Part shown: piece after piece, positions 25,388 through 33,698 of the stretch
How the letters are laid out: each line of letters starts with the position of its first letter
Numbering within the stretch: the stretch's first letter is position 1
NCBI GenBank assembly: GCA_963762635.1
Contig: CAVXLQ010000004.1
Coordinates: 434,001 to 498,000, forward strand
Direction of reading: 5' to 3'
Source: Tenggerimyces sp963762635
GTDB lineage: Bacteria > Actinomycetota > Actinomycetes > Propionibacteriales > Actinopolymorphaceae
Length of the DNA stretch: 64,000 bases
Program-made: the position numbers and the translations under genes
Notes under the pieces: generated by a model
What the model was told of the DNA's origin: nothing
Databases searched by the model: none
What the model saw: the letters and a program-made list of their open reading frames with translations, nothing else

Positions 25388-26474
25388 GGGGTTCTTACTC
25401 CCTTCCCTTCAGCGGGCTGAGGGATCTGGCAGCACGCGGTCCCTCCGTGGGACGAAGGCGTCCCGACCAGCTGCTTGCGGGGTACCTAGACAGTACGAGT
25501 GTTGTACGTGGTGCGCAGACACTAAGCGCTTTTATCACTTTGCAACTTCTTTGACGCGCCGTCGTGCGTGCGAACGCGGCGGGGAGGGACTGACCGGACG
25601 GCGCCCGGTCGGTTTGGGTGGGATGGGAACAGCGGGGCTCCGGCCGCTGCCATGTGTCCGCACATGACTTGGCCACTGCCGACCCGGTGGTCACGTGAGT
25701 CTCTGACAGCCGGGCGACGCGGTGCGCCGCGGGTAGCTCCCCCGGGGATCGAACGCCCTGCAATGACTCATGGCTCGCTGCCGGCCGAGGTCGGGCCGGG
25801 CGAGGACGCTGGTGCCTTCGGTACGGGCAACAGACTCGCGAACCATCATCAATATCGAGACCATATCGTTGCGCATTTGCCACAGCTCTTCGTCGGGTCC
25901 GGCCTTGACCGGTCCCGTGCAATTTCGGGCATGTTAATGCCGAGTGGGGGCCCGGGCAAAGGCCTTGGATGATCACAGTTCTCACACGGCGTGATCGGCT
26001 ACCCCTAGTCAGATCGCGGCTGCGGACGGTGGCTGGATTGGTCCCCCATTGCTGCCTGTTTTGGTGGATCTCGTACCCGAACGTCCGTCATGTCGCGAGT
26101 CTGGCATCGGTACCACTCCGGGACCACTGGCGCATCGCGGACCTGACACTCCGTAGCCCTCCGGAGGGTAAGATCTGGCCCCGGCCGTAACTATCGGACG
26201 CGTTGGAGAATCGTCAAGACTACATTCGAAATTGTTCCGGATCCGGCCTTTTTGCGAATTGATAATTCGACGTCGAGGTATTTCTTGAAAGCGATTTGCA
26301 GTATTTACCGCAAGCGCGTCGCCGGGGTTTGCATGGGCCGATCCTCCGGCCTGCTTGGGTGGGGTGGTGCGGGGTGGCTCTCGGACTGGCTGGGCGGTGG
26401 TCGTGCGTTCGTAGACGAACGGTCTGCGCTGGCTGCCCGTTCGGGGTGTCGTCAACGCTCGCTTGACGGCGTAC
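25388..26474. other. 1.09-kb intergenic region
   Basis: No coding sequence I can support lies between the solute-binding protein start and the MFS stop; open frames here lack family features or ribosome-binding sites. The region carries the transport operon promoter (near 25517-25545) and several short perfect palindromes: CCCTCCGGAGGG (26157-26168), CCGGATCCGG (26237-26246), CGAATT-GAT-AATTCG (26255-26269) and CGTTCG-TAGA-CGAACG (26406-26421). The part 26210-26320 is noticeably AT-richer than its surroundings. No tRNA or known RNA motif was recognised. Confidence 0.4.
25517..25545 (-). promoter_or_regulatory. promoter with LacI-type operator for the ABC transport operon
   Basis: On the minus strand TTGCAA (25545-25540) and TAGTGT (25524-25519) could be -35 and -10 elements, with a short 15-nt spacing. 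Between them lies the 8-bp palindrome AAGCGCTT (25524-25531) in the context TAAAAGCGCTTA, which matches LacI-family operators built around a central CG. A LacI-type repressor would block this promoter. No LacI gene is in the window. Confidence 0.45.
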
Positions 26475-27680
26475 TCAGGCCCGGGCTGCCACCTGGTCGC
26501 GGCGGACGCGGGTGGCGATCGCGGCGGCGAGCGCGCAGGCCGCGGCCCCTGCGAGGAGCGCTGCTGCTCCGCTTCCGTCCACGCCACCTCCGACCAGGGC
26601 GCCGGTCGCTGACGTTCCGAGGCCGTAGCCGGCCCACATGAACGTGTTCAACCAGGCGAACGTCTCCGTCCGGTAACGCGGCTGGGTGGCGTCGCCGAGC
26701 ATGACCTGCTCGAGCGCGTCCCGCGGGCCCTCGACGAGCCCGATCGCGGCGAACGCGGCGGCGAGCAGGGCCAGGGTCGGTGAGGCGGTGGCGAGGGCGA
26801 GGCCGCCGGTGCTGGCGAGGTAGAGCAGAACGAGCCGCGTGCGGCGGTCGCCGTTCCAGGTCCGCATGCCGTAGCCGAGGCCGCCGACGACCCCACCGGC
26901 GGCGAGGGCGCTGGTGAGCAGGCCGGTGAGGTCGGCCTGGCCAAGGTGCCCGGCGGTGGCGGCGGCGCCGATCTGGGCGGCGCCGTACGAGAACGCGCCG
27001 AGCGCGGCGATGCCGAGGAGGAGGACGACCCGGCCGTCGGCGAGCGGGCCCAGGGGATGGCCTGTGGACGGTTCGGGGCCTTTGTCGGCGGATCCGTCTA
27101 GGGTTCTGGATGAGCTGAGAAGGGCGACTCCGGCCGTGGTGGCGAGGCCGGCGGTGCCGATGAGCGTGAGAGCTGGCGCGACGAGCAGGCCAGCGGTGAC
27201 CAGCAGCGGACCGGAGATGAACGTCGCCTGGTTGCTGACCGCGTCGAGGGCGTAGGCCGTGGGCAGCAGGCGGGCGGGGACGAGCCTTGGCCAGATCGCT
27301 CTGGTGAGCGCGCTGGCGGGAGGCGCGGAGGCGCCGACCGCGATGGCCGCGATGACGATGAGCTGGGGACTGTCGCCGCCGCTTGTGCCGAGCGCGGTGA
27401 CGAGTCCGGCGTAGGCGACCACGTGGGCGGCGAGGCAGGCCAGCAGGACGACGCGTGGGCGAGTGCGGTCCGCGAGCCGTCCGTAGATCGGTGCGGCGAC
27501 GGCCAGCGCCATGGCGTGCCCGGCGAGCGCGAGGCCCGCGGTGGCGTACGAGCTGGTGGCTTCATGGGTCGCGAGGAGCAGGGCCAGGCTGAGCATGGAC
27601 GTGGTCAGCCGGGTGGCGAGCGCGGCGACGAGTACGCGCCCGACGCCGGGCGTGGCGAGCAGATCTCGGTAGGCGCGCAC
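26475..27680 (-). CDS. MFS transporter
   Basis: A 401-residue major facilitator with about 12 hydrophobic helices. The loop after helix 2 reads YGRLADRTRPRVVLL (the MFS motif A pattern, near residue 68). GTG 27680 is selected because GGAG lies about 9 nt upstream and it begins right before helix 1. Substrate unknown; such proteins are often drug exporters. It is divergent from a CGNR zinc-finger regulator that probably controls it. Confidence 0.85.
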   Translation of the reverse strand: MRAYRDLLATPGVGRVLVAALATRLTTSMLSLALLLATHEATSSYATAGLALAGHAMALAVAAPIYGRLADRTRPRVVLLACLAAHVVAYAGLVTALGTSGGDSPQLIVIAAIAVGASAPPASALTRAIWPRLVPARLLPTAYALDAVSNQATFISGPLLVTAGLLVAPALTLIGTAGLATTAGVALLSSSRTLDGSADKGPEPSTGHPLGPLADGRVVLLLGIAALGAFSYGAAQIGAAATAGHLGQADLTGLLTSALAAGGVVGGLGYGMRTWNGDRRTRLVLLYLASTGGLALATASPTLALLAAAFAAIGLVEGPRDALEQVMLGDATQPRYRTETFAWLNTFMWAGYGLGTSATGALVGGGVDGSGAAALLAGAAACALAAAIATRVRRDQVAARA

Positions 27681-27689
27681 GCGTGCTCC

Positions 27690-27767
27690 GTTACAGTTCA
27701 ACCAGCAATTGACCGTAACGACGGTAGGAAGGAAGGTGTTACCTGTCAAGTGGAGTTAGCATGTAAC
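27690..27767. promoter_or_regulatory. twin GTTAC-N20-GTAAC operators around the MFS promoter
   Basis: Two inverted repeats with identical geometry: GTTAC 27690-27694 with GTAAC 27715-27719, and GTTAC 27738-27742 with GTAAC 27763-27767, each pair separated by 20 nt and the copies offset by 48 bp. On the minus strand TTGACA (27749-27744), a 17-nt spacer and TACCGT (27726-27721) form a good promoter for the MFS gene. One operator covers its start site and the other its -35, and the second also abuts the CGNR start codon at 27768. Confidence 0.6.
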
Positions 27768-28334
27768 ATGCGCCGGCAGGCGGAGGTCGTTGCCGAGGTG
27801 GTCAACGTCGCGATGCCGGGTGAGCGCCAGGGCGCGCCGTACGCGCCACCGCCGGACCCGGGTGTGCTCGAGCAGGTGCTTGCTCGACTCGGCCCGGCCG
27901 CGGCGGAGGACCTTGCCGCGGCTCCGGACGCCGCGGGTCGGTCGGTCGCGCTCGCGCGGCGGTTGCACGGCGTCCTGGCCGCGTCGGACATGGCCACGGT
28001 GGCCGAGCGGCTGAACACGTTGATCGCGAGTTGCCATGCGTTGCCGTACCTGACCGACGACGTCGGGCAGCCGTACCACCTGCACTTCCACGGCACGGGC
28101 AAGCACCCGGTCGACGCGCTCGGCGGCGAGTGGGCGACCGCGCTCGCCCTGGTGGTGGACATGCTGGGGGAGAACAGGTTCGGCGTGTGCGAGGCGCACA
28201 CGTGCGATCGGGTGTACGTCGACCTGACCCGCAACGGCCGGCGCCGGTACTGCTCCAACGCCTGTGCCTCGCGGGCCAAGACGGCGGCCTATCGCGGACG
28301 CAACCGAGAAGCCGTATCGGACTCGCTCCCCTAG
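27768..28334 (+). CDS. CGNR zinc-finger transcriptional regulator (ABATE type)
   Basis: A 188-residue protein. An alpha-helical N-terminal ABATE-like domain is followed by a C-terminal CGNR zinc finger (CEAHTC near residue 145 and RRRYCSNACASRAK near 165), thought to bind DNA. The ATG directly abuts the second GTAAC half-site, so the transcript is probably leaderless or nearly so, with TAGCAT (27757-27762) as a possible -10. Likely controls itself and the divergent MFS gene. Confidence 0.8.
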   Translation: MRRQAEVVAEVVNVAMPGERQGAPYAPPPDPGVLEQVLARLGPAAAEDLAAAPDAAGRSVALARRLHGVLAASDMATVAERLNTLIASCHALPYLTDDVGQPYHLHFHGTGKHPVDALGGEWATALALVVDMLGENRFGVCEAHTCDRVYVDLTRNGRRRYCSNACASRAKTAAYRGRNREAVSDSLP

Positions 28335-28344
28335 GCTCTTCGTC

Positions 28345-30894
28345 GTGCGCCGACTCCTCCGCGTCACCGCGATCGTCGGTGGCGTGCTCGTGTTGCTGCT
28401 CGGCGTCGTGACGGCCGCCGGGGTTCTCGGCGTGCGTCGGTCGTTCCCCGAGGTCGAGGGTCGCGTCTCGATGCCGGGCCTCGCGACGCCGGTCGAGGTG
28501 CGGCGCGACGAGTACGGCATCCCGCAGATCTACGGCGACACCGCCGAGGACCTGTTCCGCGCGCAGGGGTACGTGCACGCGCAGGATCGCTTCTACGAGA
28601 TGGACTTCCGCCGGCACGTGACGAGCGGGCGGCTGTCGGAGTGGTTCGGCGAGAGCCAGCTGAAGACCGACATCTTCCTGCGTACGCTCGGCTGGCGTCG
28701 GGTGGCGGAGCTCGAGTTTCCCAAGCTGCTGCCGACGACGCGCGCGTATCTGACCGCGTACGCCGAGGGCGTCAACACCTACCTCGGCGAGCGCAGCGGC
28801 GGGCAGCTGTCGGTCGAGTACACCGCGGGAATGCTGGGGCCGCCGGCGAAGCCGGAGCCTTGGACACCGGTCGACTCGCTCGCGTGGCTGAAGGCGATGG
28901 CGTGGGACCTGCGCGGCAACATGGAGAACGAGATCGACCGGGTGATCGCCGCGACGAAGGTGTCGACGGATCGGGTGGCCACGCTCTATCCGGGCTACCC
29001 GTTCAAGGACCATGCGCCGATCGTGACGACGCCGGTGTCGATGGCCCCGCCCGTCCTGCAGCCGCAGCAGTCGCCGGGTCGTGCGGCGCTGCCACCGGGC
29101 GCGGTCGAGGCGTTGGAGTCGTTGCGTTCCGTCGTGGGCGGGCTGCCCGCGCAGCTGGGCGCGGGCGATCGGGCCGGGTTCGGCTCGAACTCGTGGGTGG
29201 TGTCGGGGTCGCGGACCACCACCGGCAAACCGTTGCTCGCGAACGATCCGCACCTCGCGCCGGCGATGCCGTCGATCTGGTACCAGATGGGGCTGCACTG
29301 CCGGAAGAAGGCGGCGACCTGCCCGTTCGACGTGGCTGGCTTCACGTTCTCGGGTGTTCCCGGCGTGATGATCGGGCACAACGACCGGGTCGCTTGGGGG
29401 TTCACGAACCTCGACCCGGATGTGACGGACCTGTTCGTCGAGCGGCTCAACGGCGACTCCTATCTGTACGACGACCGATGGTTCCCGCTCGCCAGCCGGA
29501 CCGAGGAGGTCCGCGTCAAGGGACGCGACGAGCCGGTGCGGATCACCGTGCGGGCAACGCGGCACGGGCCTTTGGTGTCGGATGCCGACGCCGAGCTGCG
29601 GCGGGTGTCCCAGGTCTCGCCTGCCTCGGGGCAGGATCCGATGGCCGACGTGACGCCTGCCTTGGCGTTGCGATGGACGGCGTTGATCCCTGGCCGTACG
29701 GCGGACGCGATCTTCCTGCTGAACCAGGCGCGCAACTTCGCCGAGTTCCGGAAGGCCGCCGAGGCGTTCGAGGTGCCGTCGCAGAACCTGATCTACGCCG
29801 ACATCGACGGGCACATCGGCTACCAGGCACCGGGCAAGATCCCCGTCCGCCGCGGCGGCGACGGCGGCTGGCCGATGCCGGGCTGGACGTCGGCGTACGC
29901 GTGGATCGGGTGGGTCCCGTTCGACCGGATGCCGTACGTGCTGGATCCCCCGAAGGGCTACATCGTCACGGCGAACCAAGCGGTGATCGAGTCTTCGTTC
30001 CCGTACAAGCTGGCGGACACGTGGTCGTACGGCTACCGGAGCGACCGGATCTCCGATGTCCTTGACTCGTTGACGAAAGCCGGAGGCAAGGTGTCCCCGG
30101 ACGCGATGGCGCAACTCCAGCTTGACACCTCAAACGGCCTGGCGCCGATCCTGGTGCCTTACCTGCTTCGCGTTCGCGTCTCGGCGTTCGCCGCCGAGGG
30201 CCAGACTTTGTTGCGTGGTTGGGACTTCTCCCAGCCAGCGGACTCCGCGGCGGCAGCGTACTTCAACGCGGTATGGAAGAACCTGCTCGCGGTGACATTC
30301 CACGACGAGCTCCCGGAGTCGACCTGGCCCGGCGGGCGCGACCGGTGGTTCGAGGTCGTACGCGGGATGCTGTCCGATCCCGACAACCCTTGGTGGGACG
30401 ACGTCTCGACCCGCGGGGTGCGCGAGGACCGCGACGCGATGCTGGCCCGAGCGATGAAAGACGCGCGCGACGAGCTGACGATGGTGATGGCCAAGTCCCC
30501 CGAGCGGTGGCGGTGGGGCAAGCTGCACCAACTGTCGTTGACGAACCAAACCTTCGGCTCGAGCGGCGTGGCACCGCTGGAAGCGCTGTTCAACCGCGGC
30601 CCCTACGAGCTCAGCGGCGGCAACGACGCCGTCCTGGCCACCGGCTGGGCCGCGAACGAAGAAGGCCTCCCGGGCTACGAGGTCTCAGCCGTCCCCTCGA
30701 TGCGCATGGTGGTCGACCTAGCCAACCTCGACCAGTCCCGCTGGATCAACCTCACAGGAGCATCTGGCCACCCGTTCTCCCCCAACTACAACGACCAAGC
30801 CCCGCTATGGGTAGCCGGCCGCACCATCCAGTGGCCCTTCACGGAGAAGGCAATCCGCGAAACCGCCCACTCCACCCTCACCCTCGCGCCGTAG
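28345..30894 (+). CDS. penicillin acylase family N-terminal nucleophile hydrolase
   Basis: An 849-residue precursor. It has an N-terminal membrane/signal segment (residues about 3-27) and then the alpha-chain region (YGIPQIYGDTAEDLFRAQGY near 60). The autocleavage site is Gly-Ser in GFGSNSWVVSG, making Ser281 the new N-terminal nucleophile of the beta chain. The oxyanion Asn lies in the later NRGPYELSGGND region. Family members cleave penicillins or quench acyl-homoserine lactones; the substrate is unknown. GTG start, 10 nt after the CGNR gene. Confidence 0.9.
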   Translation: MRRLLRVTAIVGGVLVLLLGVVTAAGVLGVRRSFPEVEGRVSMPGLATPVEVRRDEYGIPQIYGDTAEDLFRAQGYVHAQDRFYEMDFRRHVTSGRLSEWFGESQLKTDIFLRTLGWRRVAELEFPKLLPTTRAYLTAYAEGVNTYLGERSGGQLSVEYTAGMLGPPAKPEPWTPVDSLAWLKAMAWDLRGNMENEIDRVIAATKVSTDRVATLYPGYPFKDHAPIVTTPVSMAPPVLQPQQSPGRAALPPGAVEALESLRSVVGGLPAQLGAGDRAGFGSNSWVVSGSRTTTGKPLLANDPHLAPAMPSIWYQMGLHCRKKAATCPFDVAGFTFSGVPGVMIGHNDRVAWGFTNLDPDVTDLFVERLNGDSYLYDDRWFPLASRTEEVRVKGRDEPVRITVRATRHGPLVSDADAELRRVSQVSPASGQDPMADVTPALALRWTALIPGRTADAIFLLNQARNFAEFRKAAEAFEVPSQNLIYADIDGHIGYQAPGKIPVRRGGDGGWPMPGWTSAYAWIGWVPFDRMPYVLDPPKGYIVTANQAVIESSFPYKLADTWSYGYRSDRISDVLDSLTKAGGKVSPDAMAQLQLDTSNGLAPILVPYLLRVRVSAFAAEGQTLLRGWDFSQPADSAAAAYFNAVWKNLLAVTFHDELPESTWPGGRDRWFEVVRGMLSDPDNPWWDDVSTRGVREDRDAMLARAMKDARDELTMVMAKSPERWRWGKLHQLSLTNQTFGSSGVAPLEALFNRGPYELSGGNDAVLATGWAANEEGLPGYEVSAVPSMRMVVDLANLDQSRWINLTGASGHPFSPNYNDQAPLWVAGRTIQWPFTEKAIRETAHSTLTLAP

Positions 30895-30910
30895 CGCCTC
30901 CATCCCAGGC

Positions 30911-31672
30911 TCAGGACGACTGGTCCTTCGGGAACGGGCCGATCTGCTGCCGGTCGATCCCCGACAGCGCGGCGATCATGCGTTCCTGACCCCAACGCGG
31001 ATCGACGACCGGCACGCGTCGACCGAGAGCGTCGAGCTCGGCGTCCAAGGTGTCGTGAGCTTCTTCCGGAGCCAGGATGGTCACGACATGGCTGGAGTCG
31101 AAGCAGAAGTCGTCGACGTGGCGCCACTCCCGCTCCCACCAGAACTCCTTCCTGACGACCTTCGGCTTCCCCATCTGCTCGAGGAACGGCGTGAGCTTGA
31201 AGATCGGCTGCTGCTTCAGCCGGACCTGCTCGATGCCGTCCGTCTTCGAGTGCCTCGCCGCCTCTATGGCCTGCGCCCTCAGTTGCTGGACAGGCCCGGT
31301 GAGCCACTGGTGCCCGGGCGTGATGTCGAGGTACCAGACGGGGTTGCATCCCATCCGCCGTGCCGTGGTCTTGGTGAACACGAGCCCGTAGCAGCTGAAG
31401 CAGACAGATCGTCCAGGGATGTTCTCGACCATCATCCAGGTGTGCTCGAGTGGGGTCTCGGTGAAGCAGACAACGCGTTGTGTCGCGGTTGTTCCGCGCA
31501 GAATCGGGTCGAGGTCGGCGGCCATCCCCATCGGCGTTCGAGCCTCGATCATGCGCTCGCGGAGGATGCTGACGAGGTTGTCCCTGGCTGACTGAACGCC
31601 GTCGCGGGTCAGATGGACGAGGAACGTGGACAGATCAGAGCGGCGGTGCAGCAACTCCTCGATGCTGGCCAT
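30911..31672 (-). CDS. AbiGi-like / putative abortive-infection family protein
   Basis: A 253-residue soluble protein. LSTFLVHLTRDG near residue 14, SILRERMIEA near 35 and VVCFTETPLEH near 68 form the pattern of AbiGi-like proteins, a fold related to ADP-ribosyltransferase-like DarT/DUF2971 groups. A KEFWWEREWRH stretch occurs near 180. AbiGi proteins are described as antitoxin parts of abortive phage-resistance pairs; no AbiGii partner is beside it. Assignment rests on motif pattern only. Confidence 0.5.
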   Translation of the reverse strand: MASIEELLHRRSDLSTFLVHLTRDGVQSARDNLVSILRERMIEARTPMGMAADLDPILRGTTATQRVVCFTETPLEHTWMMVENIPGRSVCFSCYGLVFTKTTARRMGCNPVWYLDITPGHQWLTGPVQQLRAQAIEAARHSKTDGIEQVRLKQQPIFKLTPFLEQMGKPKVVRKEFWWEREWRHVDDFCFDSSHVVTILAPEEAHDTLDAELDALGRRVPVVDPRWGQERMIAALSGIDRQQIGPFPKDQSS

Positions 31673-31717
31673 ACCACCGAGTGTGACTGATTCGCGACAG
31701 TTCGCGCATCAGCCAGA

Positions 31718-32314
31718 TCAGAGCGGGAAGCGGACCAGGCCCGAGGGGGTGGCGGCGGCGTCTACGCGGCGGTCGTGGGATTCGCTGGGGAGGACGTCGT
31801 CGAGCAGCTCGCCGTCGTGCAGGACGATGCAGCTGAAGGCGTCGCGGGCCATGCGGGCGAGGACTCGGTCGTACGAGCCGCCACCTCGGCCCAGGCGCAT
31901 GCCGCTGCGGTCGGCGGCCAGGCCCGGCACCAGCACCGCGTCCGCCGTAGCCACCGCGTCGACTCCCAGCCGGCGGCCGACGGGTTCGAGCAGGCCCAGC
32001 GGCGCCGAAGCCAGCGAGTCCGGGCCCTCGTACACGCCCCAGTCCACGTCGGCATCACGCCGAAGCACCGGCAGCAGCACGCGGACGCCGCGGCAGGCAA
32101 GCGACTCGAGCAAAGGCCCGGTGCCCGGTTCAGTGCCGACGCCGACGTACACCGCGACCACCGCCGAACGGTGCACCTCCGCCACGCTGAGCAGCACAGC
32201 ACGCAGCGCAACCGCCGCGTCCCGCAGATCGAGCGGTCGCAGCTTGCTCCGTTTCGCCGTAGCACGGCGACGTAGACGATCCTTGTCCACGCGCACGTCC
32301 GGCCAGCCCCGCAT
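31718..32314 (-). CDS. 5-formyltetrahydrofolate cyclo-ligase
   Basis: A 198-residue enzyme that converts 5-formyl-THF to methenyl-THF using ATP. The family is recognisable from the N-terminal KDRLRRRATAKR, the folate-binding region, and the C-terminal nucleotide motif MRLGRGGGSYDRVLA near residue 140. Length is normal. It is divergent from galU, a common neighbourhood in Actinobacteria. Confidence 0.88.
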   Translation of the reverse strand: MRGWPDVRVDKDRLRRRATAKRSKLRPLDLRDAAVALRAVLLSVAEVHRSAVVAVYVGVGTEPGTGPLLESLACRGVRVLLPVLRRDADVDWGVYEGPDSLASAPLGLLEPVGRRLGVDAVATADAVLVPGLAADRSGMRLGRGGGSYDRVLARMARDAFSCIVLHDGELLDDVLPSESHDRRVDAAATPSGLVRFPL

Positions 32315-32660
32315 GGTTCGTTATCTTTCCGCGACTTGCGGGTTAACGGGAGGGTTTCGGCTCAACCCGATTCCCCGAGTTGACTCTGCGTGGCCGAAAT
32401 CGGGCCTGAGATCTGACCCACGGTGACAAACGCCCGAAATGTTCGGCAACCCTCTGTAAGGAGTTTTTCCGAACGCCGGTTTTGGCCGCCACCCAGGCGG
32501 CTCACAGAAGGCGCTCAGGAAGCGATGACAGGCAGCGCTAGCCCGGATGGTCGCAGCCCCGGCTCGCTCAGTTTCGCGGTACGCCACCGTCTGCCATGCG
32601 GCTTCACGGCGTTTGGACGTGGCTTCTTCGACGAGCCGGGCTGCGACTAGGGTTCGGCCC
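32315..32660. other. 346-bp intergenic region between 5-FCL and galU
   Basis: Holds the divergent promoters of the folate enzyme and galU. I see a GCCGCC-ACCCA-GGCGGC hairpin (32485-32501) without a T-run. Weak AT-rich patches occur around 32320-32345. No coding sequence or known RNA was recognised. Confidence 0.35.
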
Positions 32661-33656
32661 ATGGCTGACCTCGGCTCCTCTAGCGCAGTCGGTACATCGC
32701 CCGACCCCGCAACCGCGATCCTATCGGACATAGACCACGAAACGGACATAGCGACCGTGACTGACGTACGAGCGGTCCGCAAGGCCGTCATCCCCGCGGC
32801 CGGCCTCGGCACCCGATTCCTCCCGGCGACCAAGGCGACGCCGAAGGAGATGCTCCCCGTCGTCGACAAGCCGGCGATCCAGTACGTCGTCGAGGAGGCG
32901 GTCGCCGCCGGCCTCACCGACGTCCTCATGATCACCGGCCGTGGCAAGCGCCCGCTCGAGGACCACTTCGACCGCGCGTACGAGCTCGAAGAGGCCCTCC
33001 GCGAGAAGGGCGACACCGAGAAGCTCGCCGAGGTCCAGCACTCCAGCGAGCTCGCCGACGTCCACTACGTCCGCCAGGGCGCACCCAAGGGCCTCGGCCA
33101 CGCGGTCCTCGTCGCCGCGCCGCACGTCGGCAACGAGCCGTTCGCCGTCCTACTCGGCGACGACCTCATCGACGAGCGCGATCCCCTTCTCCCGTTGATG
33201 ATCGACGTGCAACGCCGCCGCGGGGGCAGCGTGATCGCGTTGATCGAGGTCGACCCCGCGCAGGTCCACCTGTACGGCTGCGCCGCCGTCGAGCCCACCG
33301 ACGAGGACGGCGTCGTACGCGTCACCAACCTGATCGAGAAGCCCGACGCCGAGGACGCGCCCAGCAACCTCGCGATCATCGGCCGGTACGTCCTCGCGCC
33401 CGAGGTCTTCGAGGTCCTGCAGAAGACCGAGCCCGGCCGCGGCGGCGAGATCCAGCTGACCGACGCGCTCCGCGAGCTCGCCACCCGCGAGGACTCCGGC
33501 GGACCTGTGCACGGCGTGCTGTTCCGCGGGCGTCGGTACGACACCGGCGACAAGGCCGACTACCTGCGCGCGATCGTCCGGCTCGCCGCGGACCGCGAGG
33601 ACCTCGGCCCGGAGTTCGTCGCCTGGCTTCGAGAGTTCGTCAAGGAACGCCCGTAG
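32661..33656 (+). CDS. galU: UTP-glucose-1-phosphate uridylyltransferase
   Basis: Makes UDP-glucose from UTP and glucose-1-phosphate for cell-envelope polysaccharides and trehalose. The nucleotidyl-transfer loop GLGTRFLPATKATPKEMLP is diagnostic, and LLGDDLID and GRYVLAPEVFE follow as in GalU. The ATG at 32661 gives 331 residues with a 32-residue extension unlike relatives. A GTG at 32757, shortly before the conserved KAVIPAAG, fits family length better but lacks a clear ribosome-binding site. Confidence 0.93.
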   Translation: MADLGSSSAVGTSPDPATAILSDIDHETDIATVTDVRAVRKAVIPAAGLGTRFLPATKATPKEMLPVVDKPAIQYVVEEAVAAGLTDVLMITGRGKRPLEDHFDRAYELEEALREKGDTEKLAEVQHSSELADVHYVRQGAPKGLGHAVLVAAPHVGNEPFAVLLGDDLIDERDPLLPLMIDVQRRRGGSVIALIEVDPAQVHLYGCAAVEPTDEDGVVRVTNLIEKPDAEDAPSNLAIIGRYVLAPEVFEVLQKTEPGRGGEIQLTDALRELATREDSGGPVHGVLFRGRRYDTGDKADYLRAIVRLAADREDLGPEFVAWLREFVKERP

Positions 33657-33698
33657 CGGCTCCATGATCACGACACTGCCCCGGCATACGCTGGGCGC

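Noticed and set aside
32321..33016. A long minus-strand frame across the galU upstream region.
   Set aside because: It is antisense to galU and its promoter and has no family features; such open frames are common in high-GC DNA.
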